From the NCBI RefSeq assembly GCF_023074075.1, contig NZ_JADPKT010000094.1, positions 186,001-250,000 on the forward strand: 64,000 bases of DNA. The letters are read 5' to 3'. Each line of letters starts with the position of its first letter. Positions within the stretch are counted from its first letter, which is position 1. Made by a program: the position numbers and the translations under genes. Of the stretch, positions 43,238 to 52,993 are shown one piece after another. The notes under the pieces were generated by a model. The model had not been told where the DNA came from and searched no databases. It saw only the letters and a program-made list of their open reading frames with translations. This DNA comes from Bradyrhizobium sp. 138. Lineage in GTDB: Bacteria > Pseudomonadota > Alphaproteobacteria > Rhizobiales > Xanthobacteraceae.

Positions 43238-44296
43238 CTACGCCGCCGCGATCCGGCGGAAACCGTTCCACATCGCGGTCGCGGCGCCCGAGGTCAACAC
43301 CGGCAGGATTCGCGCGTCCTGGTAGTTGCCGTTGAGCGAGACGCGCGGCAGTGCCGTCATCTGGTCGGCATTCTCGGCGAACAGCATGCCGGGCCGTGTC
43401 GTCACCGCGGTCTTGAAGCCGGCCGTCGCCGCCAGGCCGAATTCGCGCATCCCCGCCGCCTCGCGGTCGCCATAGGGATAGGCGAGATGCAACACGGGGC
43501 GCTGCAGCGCCTGCTCGATCCGCGCGCGGCTCATGGCCAGCTCCTGCGCGGCGATGTCTTCCGCCACCTTGGCAAGATTGCAATGGCTGACGCTATGCGC
43601 GCCGATCGTGACCAGCGGATCGGCGGCGAATGTCTTCACCTCGGCCCAGGACAGGCAGAGGCTACGGCACAGCGCTTCCATGTCGACGTCGTGCGCCGTG
43701 CACAGCGCCTCGATCTCTCGCTGAAGGTCATGCTCGCCCGGCAGCGCGCGCAGCCAGTCGTGCAGGCGGTCGAACGCTGCCTGCTTGGCCGCGGGCGTTG
43801 TTGCATCGAGCCGCAACGCGGAATGGCCGATTCTGACGTCGACCTGCTCGGCCTTGGCGATCACGGCCTCCAGCGCCACCCACCACAGCCGTCCGGTGCC
43901 CTCGGCAAAGTCGCTCGCGACATAGACGGCCAGCGGGGCGTCGAATTCGCGTAGCACGGGCAGGGCGTGGTCCAGATTGTCGCGATAGCCGTCGTCGAAG
44001 GTGAAGGCAGCGAAGCGGCGGTCGAACCGGCCCTGCACCAGCCTCTCATGCAACTCGTCCATGCTGACGATGTCGATGTCGCGCGAACGCAAATGGCATA
44101 GCGTGGCGCGCAGGAATTCGGGGGTGACTTCGAGATGCCGGTTCGGCTGGAACGCGGCCTCGCGCGCCGGCCGGACGTGGTGCAGCATGAAAATGGCGCC
44201 GACGCCCGACAAAAGCGGGCGCAGCAGATGGTGCGCCCCGCTGAAGTAAAGTGCTTCCAGCCCGGCGCGGATGACGTTGTTACGCAGTTGTTTCAT
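43238..44296 (-). CDS. Polysaccharide deacetylase family protein (NodB-like)
   Basis: A 352-residue carbohydrate esterase 4 protein. The metal-binding motif is FTFDDGYRDN, the second motif is GAHSVSHCNL, and AYPYGDRE follows. There is no obvious signal peptide, although an N-terminal hydrophobic patch is present. Such enzymes remove acetyl groups from GlcNAc-containing envelope or capsule polymers. It is divergent from the OmpA-like gene. Confidence 0.82.
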   Translation of the reverse strand: MKQLRNNVIRAGLEALYFSGAHHLLRPLLSGVGAIFMLHHVRPAREAAFQPNRHLEVTPEFLRATLCHLRSRDIDIVSMDELHERLVQGRFDRRFAAFTFDDGYRDNLDHALPVLREFDAPLAVYVASDFAEGTGRLWWVALEAVIAKAEQVDVRIGHSALRLDATTPAAKQAAFDRLHDWLRALPGEHDLQREIEALCTAHDVDMEALCRSLCLSWAEVKTFAADPLVTIGAHSVSHCNLAKVAEDIAAQELAMSRARIEQALQRPVLHLAYPYGDREAAGMREFGLAATAGFKTAVTTRPGMLFAENADQMTALPRVSLNGNYQDARILPVLTSGAATAMWNGFRRIAAA

Positions 44297-44460
44297 GACC
44301 CGCTGGCGGACTCTGGCATTCCGCTTTCAACTTACGGAAGAACCCTTGAAGAAAAAGTTATTTCGATTGTCCAGCCAGCGCCTTCGGAAGGGCGCCATTT
44401 CCGGTTTGACAGCCTGCCAAGGGTTTGTTTTGTCTCCGGTTCCAGAGTTCGGGTCGTCGA

Positions 44461-45855
44461 ATGCAGAAACTTTTCAGGTGGGCCAGCAAATGGTGGCCGG
44501 GGCTGATTCCCCTGGCCGTCATGTGGGGATTTGCGGCTTGGAATAATACCTTACCGGTCGAAGCCGACCTGTCGGCCCGCAGCACGGCCGCGCTCAAGGG
44601 GACCGTTCTGGACAAGACCCGGATCGCGGTCGACGGCCGCGACGTTCGCCTGGCCGCGGACGCCTTCTCCGAGGAGGGGCGCCGCGACGCCGTGACGGCG
44701 GTCGAGACCGTTCCCGGCGTGCGCCTGGTCGACGACCGGACCCGTCTTGTTCCCGAGGCCAAACCCTTCGTCTGGAACGCCGAGCGCGACGTGGTGCGGG
44801 TGACGCTGTCAGGCTCCGCACCCTTGCCCTCGATGAAGGGCCGGCTGACCGAGGCGGCCCGCAAGGAGGTCGGCGGCGCCGAGGTGGCCGACCAGATGAG
44901 TCTGGCGCGCGGCGCGCCGCCGCGGTTCGAAGCCGCCGCCATGTTGTTGCTGGACCAGATCGGCAAGCTCAAGGACGGCAAGATCACGATCACGGATACC
45001 CAGGTCAATCTGTCGGGCATGGCGCGCGAGCTCGGCGGCCGCGAAGCGATCGCGGCTGCGCTGAAGAACCTGCCCGAGGGCTTTTCGGTCGCCGCCAACG
45101 ACGTCAAGGCGCCGCCTTATATCTTCCAGGCGTACAAGGATCCGGTGGCCGCGACGGTGGCGCTGACCGGCTACGTTCCGGACAACAATGTGCATGCGGC
45201 GATCGCCACCAGCGCCTCGCGAAAATTCTTCACCGAAAAGGTCGTCGACAATCTCAAGGCCAGCATCGGCGCGCCCGGCTCCTTCAACACGGCCGTGGTC
45301 GCAGCGCTCGGCGCGCTGTCGCGACTGTCGACCGGCACGCTCGTCGTCTCCGACCGCGAAGTGAAGCTGTCGGGCGATGCGCTCTATGAGGGGGCCGCCA
45401 ACGACATCCGCGCAGGCCTCGGCAAGGACTTCCCGAAGAACTGGCAGTACAAGCCGGAGATCACGGTGAAGCCTGCGGCAGGCCCGGTCGACGGCACCGT
45501 GTGCCAGCAATTGTTCACGGACCTCCTGGCCAAGGGCAAGATCCGCTTCGTCGCCAAGCGCGCCGACATCGATCCGGACTCCGCCGCCATCCTCGATCAT
45601 CTGATCGAGACGGCGCTGCGCTGCCCCAATACCAATATCGAAATTGCCGGGCATACCGACGCCGACGGCGAGGAGGGCTTCAACCGGGCCCTCTCCGAGA
45701 AGCGCGCGCAGGCGGTGATCGACTATCTGGTCAAGGCCGGCCTGCCCGCCAGCCGCTTCACCGCGATCGGCCATGGCAGCACGCAGCCGGTCGCCGGCAA
45801 CGACACCGACGACGGCAAGGCGAAGAACCGCCGCATCGAATTTCTGGTGAGGTGA
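44461..45855 (+). CDS. OmpA family protein with BON-like repeats
   Basis: A 464-residue envelope protein. An N-terminal signal anchor (WWPGLIPLAVMWGFAAW, residues 10-26) holds it in the membrane. The periplasmic middle has repeated BON-like segments (VRVTLSGSAPLPSMKGRLTE and similar), and the C-terminal OmpA/peptidoglycan-binding domain carries IEIAGHTDADG, SEKRAQAVIDYL and KNRRIEFLV. The layout is like ArfA/OmpATb-type proteins. The start at 44461 (MQKLFRW) is preferred to 44425. It is followed 2 bp later by a small membrane-protein gene. Confidence 0.8.
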   Translation: MQKLFRWASKWWPGLIPLAVMWGFAAWNNTLPVEADLSARSTAALKGTVLDKTRIAVDGRDVRLAADAFSEEGRRDAVTAVETVPGVRLVDDRTRLVPEAKPFVWNAERDVVRVTLSGSAPLPSMKGRLTEAARKEVGGAEVADQMSLARGAPPRFEAAAMLLLDQIGKLKDGKITITDTQVNLSGMARELGGREAIAAALKNLPEGFSVAANDVKAPPYIFQAYKDPVAATVALTGYVPDNNVHAAIATSASRKFFTEKVVDNLKASIGAPGSFNTAVVAALGALSRLSTGTLVVSDREVKLSGDALYEGAANDIRAGLGKDFPKNWQYKPEITVKPAAGPVDGTVCQQLFTDLLAKGKIRFVAKRADIDPDSAAILDHLIETALRCPNTNIEIAGHTDADGEEGFNRALSEKRAQAVIDYLVKAGLPASRFTAIGHGSTQPVAGNDTDDGKAKNRRIEFLVR

Positions 45856-45857
45856 CG

Positions 45858-46154
45858 ATGCCCTATCTCGTCTCGTTTCATCTGGGTTGGCTGATCGGCT
45901 CGGTGCTGCTGGGATTTTGCATGGGCTGGATCTCGGTGGTCCAGCGCGGCAACGGCACCTCCAAGGTGACGGCGCGCTGGCTCGCCGCGCTTGCCGCGGC
46001 CCTGGTCGCGGTCTCATTCGCCCGCGTCGTCCCCGGCCGCTTCGGCTACTGGCTCGACCTCGGCCTGATCCTGTTCGCGTGCTATCTGGTCGGCTGCACC
46101 ATCGGCGCCTGGCTGCGCGACCGCGTGGTCTCGCGCAGCATGCCTGCGGCCTGA
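45858..46154 (+). CDS. Small membrane protein of unknown function, 98 aa
   Basis: A protein with about three hydrophobic segments (HLGWLIGSVLLGFCMGWISV, WLAALAAALVAVSFARVV and YWLDLGLILFACYLVGCTI), starting 2 bp after the OmpA-like stop with GAGGTGACG as ribosome site. It is probably an operon partner of the OmpA-like protein. I do not recognise a family. Confidence 0.68.
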   Translation: MPYLVSFHLGWLIGSVLLGFCMGWISVVQRGNGTSKVTARWLAALAAALVAVSFARVVPGRFGYWLDLGLILFACYLVGCTIGAWLRDRVVSRSMPAA

Positions 46155-46607
46155 GCCGTTGGCCCCGACGATCGGGCGGTGCAGCGGTCTGCGGCCCCTC
46201 GCCCCGCCCTTCGGGCCCGCGACCTTCCGGCGCATCGGAAAATCCGCCCCCTTTCACCAGGCAGGCGTGCCCCATAGATTGACGTCGGCTTAAGGCGTGA
46301 CGGAACATTGTACGTCCGAAATCATCAAACCTTCATCGCGCCTGCGCAGGATCGCCCTGGAGATTCGCCTCAACTCTGCCGCCGAAGGCGCCAAACCCTG
46401 CTTCAGGAGCCCGCAACCCTGCCTAAAATATTGAATGCACGTGTTTTTGTTCGAATTGGCGAATTCCACTCGGCCCGAAAACGCGCTAGTGGAATGGCAG
46501 GGGGCATGCGCGATGCCGGAGCCGGCGACGAGGGTTCGTTGATTGCCTGCGCGTCGTCCGCCCGTTCGCCGGCCACCCTGGCCGCTGAAGCGTTGTTCGA
46601 GGTCTAG
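46155..46607. other. 453-bp interval without a supported gene
   Basis: A GC-rich first part (CCCCGCCCTTCGGGCC hairpin near 46202) and a more AT-rich second part near 46420-46490, probably the promoter of the membrane-protein gene at 46608. A plus-strand frame from 46308 ends directly before that gene but has no ribosome site or protein-like pattern. Confidence 0.5.
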
Positions 46608-47663
46608 ATGCTGGAAGCCATCCGCAGGGCGACGACGTTTCTGCGCCAGAAGCAAATCCTGCATAAGCTTGGAGTTGTGATCAGCGTCGCGGTCATCGGC
46701 ATCGCTTGCTATGTGCTGTACCACATGCTGCGAGGCATCGATTTCAACGAGGTCCTCGAAGCGATCAAGAGCACCGAGCCGAGCCAGATCGCGATGGCGG
46801 CACTGTTCGTCGCCGCGGGCTATTTCACCCTGACCTTCTACGACCTGTTCGCCACGCGCGCGATCGGTCACGCCCATGTGCCCTACCGCATCAACGCGCT
46901 CGCGGCCTTCAGCAGCTATTCGATCGGCCACAATGTCGGTGCATCCGTCTTCACCGGCGGCGCCGTGCGCTACCGCATCTATTCGGCCTACGGGCTGAAC
47001 GCGATCGACGTCGCCAAGATCTGCTTCCTCGCCGGCCTGACCTTCTGGCTCGGCAATGCCGCCGTGCTCGGCCTCGGCATCGCCTATCATCCGGAGGCCG
47101 CCGCCTCGATCGACCAGCTTCCGCCATGGCTGAACCGGACGCTGGCGCTGACGATCATCGTGGGGCTGGTCGGCTACGTGGTCTGGGTCTGGACCAAGCC
47201 GCGCGTGGTCGGCCGCGGGCCATGGACCGTGGTGCTGCCGGGCGGCGCGCTGACGCTGCTCCAGATCGCGATCGGCATCATCGATCTCGGCTTCTGCGCG
47301 CTGGCGATGTACGTGCTGGTCCCGGACGAGCCCAATCTCGGCTTCGTGGTGGTCGCGGTGATCTTCGTCTCGGCGACATTGCTCGGATTCGCCAGCCACT
47401 CGCCCGGCGGGCTGGGGGTGTTCGACGCCGCCATGCTGGTCGGCCTCTGGCAGATGGACCGCGAGGAGCTTCTGGGCGGCATGTTGCTGTTCCGCGTCCT
47501 CTATTATCTGTCTCCCTTCGTCATATCTGTAATCTTGCTGACGTTTCGCGAAGTTATGATCGGCGCACGATCGAAGCGCTTGCAGCAGGCGGCGCTCAAG
47601 CTGGACCCCGGTCCGGCGCGTGAAGCCGCTTATGTGAGAGAGCGTAGCGACAGCGGCGCCTGA
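46608..47663 (+). CDS. UPF0104 / lysylphosphatidylglycerol synthase-type flippase-domain membrane protein
   Basis: A 351-residue polytopic membrane protein with about eight transmembrane segments. SIGHNVGASVFTGGAVRYRIYS and LGFASHSPGGLGVFDAAML match the MprF flippase-like (UPF0104) family. It lacks the soluble synthase domain, so lipid aminoacylation by itself is unlikely; lipid or precursor translocation is the usual guess. phoR starts 44 bp downstream and may be cotranscribed. Confidence 0.78.
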   Translation: MLEAIRRATTFLRQKQILHKLGVVISVAVIGIACYVLYHMLRGIDFNEVLEAIKSTEPSQIAMAALFVAAGYFTLTFYDLFATRAIGHAHVPYRINALAAFSSYSIGHNVGASVFTGGAVRYRIYSAYGLNAIDVAKICFLAGLTFWLGNAAVLGLGIAYHPEAAASIDQLPPWLNRTLALTIIVGLVGYVVWVWTKPRVVGRGPWTVVLPGGALTLLQIAIGIIDLGFCALAMYVLVPDEPNLGFVVVAVIFVSATLLGFASHSPGGLGVFDAAMLVGLWQMDREELLGGMLLFRVLYYLSPFVISVILLTFREVMIGARSKRLQQAALKLDPGPAREAAYVRERSDSGA

Positions 47664-47707
47664 CCGCGCCAAGCGTTAGGACAAGCCTCTAGGAGAAGTC
47701 CGCCCCG

Positions 47708-49000
47708 ATGGCGATCGACGCCCCATCTTCTCCCTCCACCCAGCCCTGGTCCGACCGGCTGCGGCACTCGACCATCATCCTGATCGCTGCGGCGCTGGCG
47801 CTGTCGGTCGTGGTCTCGCTCGGCGAATTGGCACCGCTGCACGCCGCAATCGTGTTCCTCTGCATCGCGGCGGCGGCCCTGATCCCCTGGCGGCTGCACG
47901 ATCCCGCCGCGTCCCGCGACGACGTCAGGCGCATCAACCCGGTCGAGAGCGCGGCGGTGGCCGCGGTCGTCGCCGGCATGCCGGATCCGGCGGTGCTGCT
48001 CGACCGTGCCGGCCGCGTCATCCACCTCAATGCCGCCGCCGCCCAGCTCGCGCCGGCGCTGCGCCGGAACGAGCTCGCCCAGTTCGCGCTGCGCTCGCCG
48101 GAGATCATCACGGCGCTGCGCGAGGCGATCGCGACCACCGAGCCGCGGCGCGCGACCTATCTCGATCATGTCCCGGTCGATCGCTGGATGGAGCTCATGA
48201 TCACGCCGGTGCCGGTGCCGACCAGCTTCGGCGGCGCCGACAAATGCATGCTGATGACCTTTCACGACCAGACGCCGCTGCGCCGGGTCGAGGAGATGCG
48301 CGCCGACTTCGTCGCCAATGCCAGCCATGAGCTGCGCACGCCGCTCGCCGCGCTGTCGGGCTTCATCGACACGCTGCAGGGCCAGGCCAAGGACGATCCC
48401 AAGGCGCGCGAGCGCTTCCTCGGCATCATGCACAACCAGGCCACCCGCATGGCGCGCCTGATCGACGATCTGTTGTCGCTGTCGCGGGTCGAGCTGTCGG
48501 CCCATGTCCGGCCTGACACCCTGGTCGACCTCTTGCCGATCATCCGCCAGGTCGCCGACGGGCTCGAGCCGCTGGCGCTGGAGCGGCAGGTCGAGGTCGA
48601 GATCCATTTGCCTGAAGGGGCGGTGATGATCGCGGGCGACCGCGAGGAGCTGCTCCGGCTGTTCGAGAATCTGATCGAGAACGCGCTCAAATACGGCGCT
48701 TCCGGCGGACGCGTCATCGTGTCGCTGACATCAGGCGCAGCCACTGACGGAACTCAGGAAATCCGGATCATGGTTCGCGACTTCGGCCCCGGAATCGCGC
48801 CCGAGCACCTGCCGCGGCTGACCGAGCGGTTCTACCGGGTCGACGTCGGGGACAGTCGCTCGCAAGGCGGAACCGGGCTCGGATTATCGCTGGTGAAACA
48901 TATTCTTAACCGTCATCGCGGCCGGCTTTTGATCGAGAGCGTGCCCAAGCAGGGCGCCACTTTCACCGCCTGCTTCCCCCAGGCCAAGACTTTAGTTTAG
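47708..49000 (+). CDS. phoR: Phosphate regulon sensor histidine kinase PhoR
   Basis: A 430-residue membrane kinase. Two transmembrane segments at 22-38 and 43-62, a PAS-like region around 85-190, the H-box ANASHELRTPLAALS with H207, N-box ENLIENALKYG, and G-boxes DFGPGIA and GGTGLGLS. It phosphorylates PhoB when phosphate is scarce and is held inactive through PhoU and the Pst transporter. It lies upstream of pstSCAB-phoU-phoB on the same strand, with the Pho box between it and pstS. Confidence 0.92.
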   Translation: MAIDAPSSPSTQPWSDRLRHSTIILIAAALALSVVVSLGELAPLHAAIVFLCIAAAALIPWRLHDPAASRDDVRRINPVESAAVAAVVAGMPDPAVLLDRAGRVIHLNAAAAQLAPALRRNELAQFALRSPEIITALREAIATTEPRRATYLDHVPVDRWMELMITPVPVPTSFGGADKCMLMTFHDQTPLRRVEEMRADFVANASHELRTPLAALSGFIDTLQGQAKDDPKARERFLGIMHNQATRMARLIDDLLSLSRVELSAHVRPDTLVDLLPIIRQVADGLEPLALERQVEVEIHLPEGAVMIAGDREELLRLFENLIENALKYGASGGRVIVSLTSGAATDGTQEIRIMVRDFGPGIAPEHLPRLTERFYRVDVGDSRSQGGTGLGLSLVKHILNRHRGRLLIESVPKQGATFTACFPQAKTLV

Positions 49001-49033
49001 GCTGAAAATCCAAGCGATTTCAATCGCTTGCAG

Positions 49034-49051
49034 GTGTCATCCGACTGTCAC
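49034..49051 (+). promoter_or_regulatory. Pho box upstream of pstS
   Basis: Two direct 7-mers 11 bp apart, GTGTCAT (49034-49040) and CTGTCAC (49045-49051), match the PhoB consensus CTGTCAT. They lie 100 bp before pstS and just after the phoR stop. Phosphate starvation should induce pstSCAB-phoU-phoB from here. Confidence 0.85.
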
Positions 49052-49150
49052 GAAACCTTCGTAAAAGCACAGCCGACCGCTCCTAAAGGGGCGGCGTGGG
49101 GAGCGCGATCGGGCGCGGATGGCGCTTCGCTCCCCCCAATGGAGACCAGC

Positions 49151-50164
49151 ATGAATTTCCTCAAAACGATGGTCGCCGCCGGCTTGGTCGCCGCGTCGGC
49201 GACGACGGCCTTTGCCGCCGACATCACCGGTGCAGGCGCGACCTTCCCGTTCCCGATCTATTCGAAGTGGGCTGATGCCTACAAGAAGGAGACCGGCAAC
49301 GGTCTGAACTACCAGTCGATCGGCTCCGGCGGCGGCATCAAGCAGATCCAGGCCAAGACCGTGACCTTCGGCGCCAGCGATGCGCCGCTCAAGGCCGAGC
49401 AGCTCGAGAAGGACGGCCTCGTCCAGTGGCCGATGGTGATGGGCGCCATCGTTCCCGTCGTCAACCTCGAGGGCGTGAAGCCGGGCGAGATGGTGTTCGA
49501 CGGCGAGACGCTGGCCAACGTCTATCTCGGCAAGATCACCAAGTGGGACGATCCGGCCATCAAGAAGCTCAATCCGAATGTGAAGCTGCCCTCGGAGGCG
49601 ATCACCGTGGTCCGCCGTTCTGACGGTTCGGGCACCACCTTCAACTTCACCAACTACCTCGCCAAGGCCAGCGCGGACTGGAAGAGCAAGGTCGGTGAGG
49701 GTACCGCCGTCGAGTGGCCGGTCGGCGTCGGCGCCAAGGGCAACGAAGGCGTGTCGGGCAACATCAGCCAGACCAAGAACTCGATCGGTTACGTCGAGTA
49801 CGCCTATGCCAAGCAGAACAAGCTGACCTACACCGGTCTCGTCAACAAGGCCGGCAAGACCGTGCAGCCGACCGTCGAAGCGTTCCAGGCGGCCGCCTCC
49901 AACGCCGACTGGGCCAAGGCTCCCGGCTACTACGTCATCCTGACCGACCAGCCCGGCGAGAAGTCCTGGCCGATCACCGCGGCGACCTTCATCCTGATGC
50001 ACAAGTCCGCCACCGACAAGGCGGCCTCGCAGGAAGCCATCAAGTTCTTCCGCTGGGCCTTCAAGAGTGGCGACAAGCTGGCTGAAGAGCTCGATTACAT
50101 CCCGATGCCGGACAGCGTCGTCCAGCTGATCGAGAAGACCTGGGCTGCCGACATCAAGAGCTAA
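49151..50164 (+). CDS. pstS: Periplasmic phosphate-binding protein PstS
   Basis: A 337-residue high-affinity phosphate-binding protein. Signal peptide to about residue 22 (TTAFA), then ADITGAGATFPFPIYSKWAD. Phosphate-contacting segments are GAGATFP, SGGGIKQ, FGASDAPL and RRSDGSGTTFNFTNYL. The ATG at 49151 has GGAG eight bases upstream; the ATG at 49139 is less likely. It is the first gene of the pst operon, with a Pho box upstream. Confidence 0.94.
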   Translation: MNFLKTMVAAGLVAASATTAFAADITGAGATFPFPIYSKWADAYKKETGNGLNYQSIGSGGGIKQIQAKTVTFGASDAPLKAEQLEKDGLVQWPMVMGAIVPVVNLEGVKPGEMVFDGETLANVYLGKITKWDDPAIKKLNPNVKLPSEAITVVRRSDGSGTTFNFTNYLAKASADWKSKVGEGTAVEWPVGVGAKGNEGVSGNISQTKNSIGYVEYAYAKQNKLTYTGLVNKAGKTVQPTVEAFQAAASNADWAKAPGYYVILTDQPGEKSWPITAATFILMHKSATDKAASQEAIKFFRWAFKSGDKLAEELDYIPMPDSVVQLIEKTWAADIKS

Positions 50165-50171
50165 GGTACGC

Positions 50172-50268
50172 GTGTCCCGGACGCGGCAGCGGGAAACGCT
50201 GCTGCGCTGCGCCGGGACCCACAAGAACCATGCCCCGGATCGGCGTTGCGTCGCATCCGGGGCACGGC
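50172..50268. repeat. Intergenic inverted repeat, CCCGGACGC family (copy 5)
   Basis: Starts GTGTCCCGGACGCGGCAGC and ends GCATCCGGGGCACGG. It lies between pstS and pstC, where a hairpin could protect the pstS message or reduce readthrough, giving excess binding protein. Confidence 0.75.
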
Positions 50269-50309
50269 ACCAAGAACAAGCGTATAGAAAATGGGTACAG
50301 GGGATCGGC

Positions 50310-51308
50310 GTGGCAGAAATGGCCGTTCAGAGCGATGTAATCGAGGACGCCGGACCGTATGACCGCGCCAAGGCCTTGAGCGCGTTCAAGCTCGGCGACG
50401 TCACCTTCTACTGGATCACGCGGCTGTCCGCGATCTCGGTGCTGCTGATCCTCGGCGGCATCATCATCTCGCTGATCGTCGGCGCGTTCCCGGCGATCAG
50501 GGAATACGGCATCTCCTTCCTGTGGACGCAGCGCTGGGCGCCCTCGGCCGATCCGCCCGTGCTCGGCGCGCTCGGGCCGATGTACGGCACGCTCGTCACC
50601 TCCTTCATCGCCATGCTGATCGCGATTCCCGTCGGCCTCGGCATTGCGATCTTCCTCACCGAGCTCTGCCCGCAATGGCTGCGCCGCCCGATCGGCATGG
50701 CGGTCGAGCTGCTCGCCGGCATTCCCTCGATCATCTACGGCATGTGGGGCTTCTTCGTGTTGGGCCCGTTCCTGGCCAACACCTTCCAGCCCTTGATGAT
50801 CAAGATCTTCGACGGCGTCCCCGTGCTGGGCGCGATCTTCGCAGGTCCGCCGTCCTATCTCAGCACGTTCAATGCCGCGCTGATCCTCGCCATCATGGTG
50901 CTGCCCTTCATCACCTCGATCTCGGTCGACGTGTTCAAGACGGTGCCGCCGGTCTTGAAGGAAGCCGCCTACGGCGTCGGCTGCACCACCTGGGAAGTCG
51001 TCCGCAGCGTGGTGATCCCCTACACCCGCGTCGGCATCATCGGCGGCGTCATGCTGGCGCTGGGCCGCGCGCTCGGCGAGACCATGGCGGTGACCTTCAT
51101 CATCGGCAATTCGTTCCGCATCTCCTCGTCGATCTTCGCGCCGGGCACCACGATCTCGGCGGCGATCGCCTCCGAGTTTGCCGAGAGCGACGGCCTGCAC
51201 CAGTCCGGCCTGATCCTGCTCGGCCTGCTGCTGTTCGTGCTGACGTTCTTCGTGCTGGCCGCCGCGCGGCTGATGCTGATGCGGCTGGACAAGAAGGCGG
51301 GGAACTAA
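50310..51308 (+). CDS. pstC: Phosphate ABC transporter permease PstC
   Basis: A 332-residue inner-membrane permease. SFIAMLIAIPVGLGIAIFLTEL and ELLAGIPSIIYGMWG are PstC signatures, and EAAYGVGCTTWEV is the loop that contacts PstB. I chose the GTG at 50310, with AGGGGATCGGC upstream; the ATG at 50319 is an alternative. It forms the channel with PstA. Confidence 0.9.
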   Translation: MAEMAVQSDVIEDAGPYDRAKALSAFKLGDVTFYWITRLSAISVLLILGGIIISLIVGAFPAIREYGISFLWTQRWAPSADPPVLGALGPMYGTLVTSFIAMLIAIPVGLGIAIFLTELCPQWLRRPIGMAVELLAGIPSIIYGMWGFFVLGPFLANTFQPLMIKIFDGVPVLGAIFAGPPSYLSTFNAALILAIMVLPFITSISVDVFKTVPPVLKEAAYGVGCTTWEVVRSVVIPYTRVGIIGGVMLALGRALGETMAVTFIIGNSFRISSSIFAPGTTISAAIASEFAESDGLHQSGLILLGLLLFVLTFFVLAAARLMLMRLDKKAGN

Positions 51309-51312
51309 CGTC

Positions 51313-52164
51313 ATGGCCCTCAATCCGATCTATTCGCGCCGCCGCCGCAAGGACATCGTCATCCGCGGGCTCTGCTTCGCCGCAGCCGCCTTCGGCGTCA
51401 CTTGGCTCGCGCTGATCCTGATCACGCTGTTCTACAACGGCCTCGCTGGCCTGAACCTCCAGGTCTTCACCGCCGACACGCCGCCGCCCGGCTCGACCGA
51501 AGGCGGCCTGCGCAACGCCATCGTCGGCTCGATCATCATGACCGTGCTCGGCGTCGGCATCGGCGCGCCGCTCGGCCTGTTCGCCGGCACTTATCTCGCC
51601 GAATACGGCCGCAACGACAAGCTGACCTCGGTGATCCGCTTCATCAACGACATCCTCTTGTCGGCGCCCTCGATCATCATCGGCCTGTTCATCTACGGCG
51701 CGGTGGTGGTGCCGATGCGTGGCTTCTCGGCGATCGCGGGCGCGCTGGCACTCGCCGTCATCGTCATCCCGGTGGTGGTGCGCACCACGGAGGACATGCT
51801 GCTGCTGGTGCCGAATCCGCTGCGGGAAGCCGCCAGCGCATTGGGCCTGCCGCGTTCGCTGGTGATCAAGCGCATCGCCTATCGCGCGGCGCGCTCCGGC
51901 CTCATCACCGGCGTGCTGCTCGCCACCGCCCGCGTCGCCGGCGAGACCGCGCCGCTGCTGTTCACCGCGCTGTCGAACCAGTTCTTCAGCCTCGGCCTGG
52001 ACAAGACGATGGCCAACCTGCCGGTCACCATCAACAATTTCGTCCAGAGCCCCTACGCCTATTGGAAGCAGCTCGCCTGGAGCGGTGCGCTGCTGATCAC
52101 CCTGACCGTGCTTGCCCTGAACATTGGCGCGCGCATCATCGGCGCCGAGAGGACTGCAAAATGA
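51313..52164 (+). CDS. pstA: Phosphate ABC transporter permease PstA
   Basis: A 283-residue permease with about six transmembrane segments. GAPLGLFAGTYLAEYG, LLSAPSIIIGLFIYG and EAASALGLPRSLVIKRI are the PstA signatures. It starts 4 bp after pstC and overlaps pstB by 4 bp (ATGA). Confidence 0.92.
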   Translation: MALNPIYSRRRRKDIVIRGLCFAAAAFGVTWLALILITLFYNGLAGLNLQVFTADTPPPGSTEGGLRNAIVGSIIMTVLGVGIGAPLGLFAGTYLAEYGRNDKLTSVIRFINDILLSAPSIIIGLFIYGAVVVPMRGFSAIAGALALAVIVIPVVVRTTEDMLLLVPNPLREAASALGLPRSLVIKRIAYRAARSGLITGVLLATARVAGETAPLLFTALSNQFFSLGLDKTMANLPVTINNFVQSPYAYWKQLAWSGALLITLTVLALNIGARIIGAERTAK

Positions 52165-52982
52165 GTGAAATGTCTGTTTCCGTGAGCGCGCCGACCGTTC
52201 ATCCCGGCTCGCAGCCGCTGCCCGAGGCACCGGCCAAGGTCACCGCGCGCAATCTCAACTTCTATTACGGTGAGCACCACGCGCTGAAGAACATCAACCT
52301 GACGCTCGGCACCCACCGCGTCACGGCCTTTATCGGCCCGTCGGGCTGCGGCAAGTCGACCCTGCTGCGCATCTTCAACCGGATGTATGATCTTTATCCG
52401 GGCCAACGCGCCACCGGCCAGCTGATGCTCGACCAGACCAACATCCTCGACGCCAAGCTCGACCTCAATCTGCTGCGCGCCCGCGTCGGCATGGTGTTCC
52501 AGAAGCCGACGCCGTTCCCGATGACGATCTACGAGAACATCGCCTTCGGCATCCGCCTCTACGAGAAGATCTCGAAATCCGAGATGGACGACCGCGTCGA
52601 GAAGGCGCTGCGCGGCGGCGCGCTGTGGAACGAGGTCAAGGACAAGCTCAACGCCTCCGGCCTGTCGCTCTCCGGCGGCCAGCAGCAGCGCCTGTGCATC
52701 GCGCGCACCGTCGCGGTGCGGCCCGAGGTGATCCTGTTCGACGAGCCCTGCTCGGCGCTGGACCCGATCTCGACCGCCAAGGTCGAGGAGCTGATCCAGG
52801 AGCTGTCCGAGAACTACACGATCGCGATCGTCACCCACAACATGCAGCAGGCGGCGCGCGTCTCCGACAAGACCGCCTTCATGTATCTCGGCGAACTGAT
52901 CGAGTTCGACGACACCAGCAGGATCTTCACGTCGCCGAGCGATCGGCGCACGCAAGATTACATTACCGGCCGGTTCGGCTGA
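52161..52982 (+). CDS. pstB: Phosphate ABC transporter ATP-binding protein PstB
   Basis: A 273-residue ATPase. Walker A GPSGCGKST, signature LSGGQQQRL, Walker B VILFDEPCSALDP, switch His in VTHNM. RVGMVFQKPTPFPMTIYENI is typical of PstB. Besides import it passes the phosphate signal through PhoU to PhoR. Confidence 0.94.
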   Translation: MSEMSVSVSAPTVHPGSQPLPEAPAKVTARNLNFYYGEHHALKNINLTLGTHRVTAFIGPSGCGKSTLLRIFNRMYDLYPGQRATGQLMLDQTNILDAKLDLNLLRARVGMVFQKPTPFPMTIYENIAFGIRLYEKISKSEMDDRVEKALRGGALWNEVKDKLNASGLSLSGGQQQRLCIARTVAVRPEVILFDEPCSALDPISTAKVEELIQELSENYTIAIVTHNMQQAARVSDKTAFMYLGELIEFDDTSRIFTSPSDRRTQDYITGRFG

Positions 52983-52993
52983 GGAGACGCGAC

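Noticed and set aside
46308..46607. 99-residue frame directly before the UPF0104 gene
   Set aside because: No ribosome site, Arg/Ala-rich with no pattern; the region looks like a promoter.
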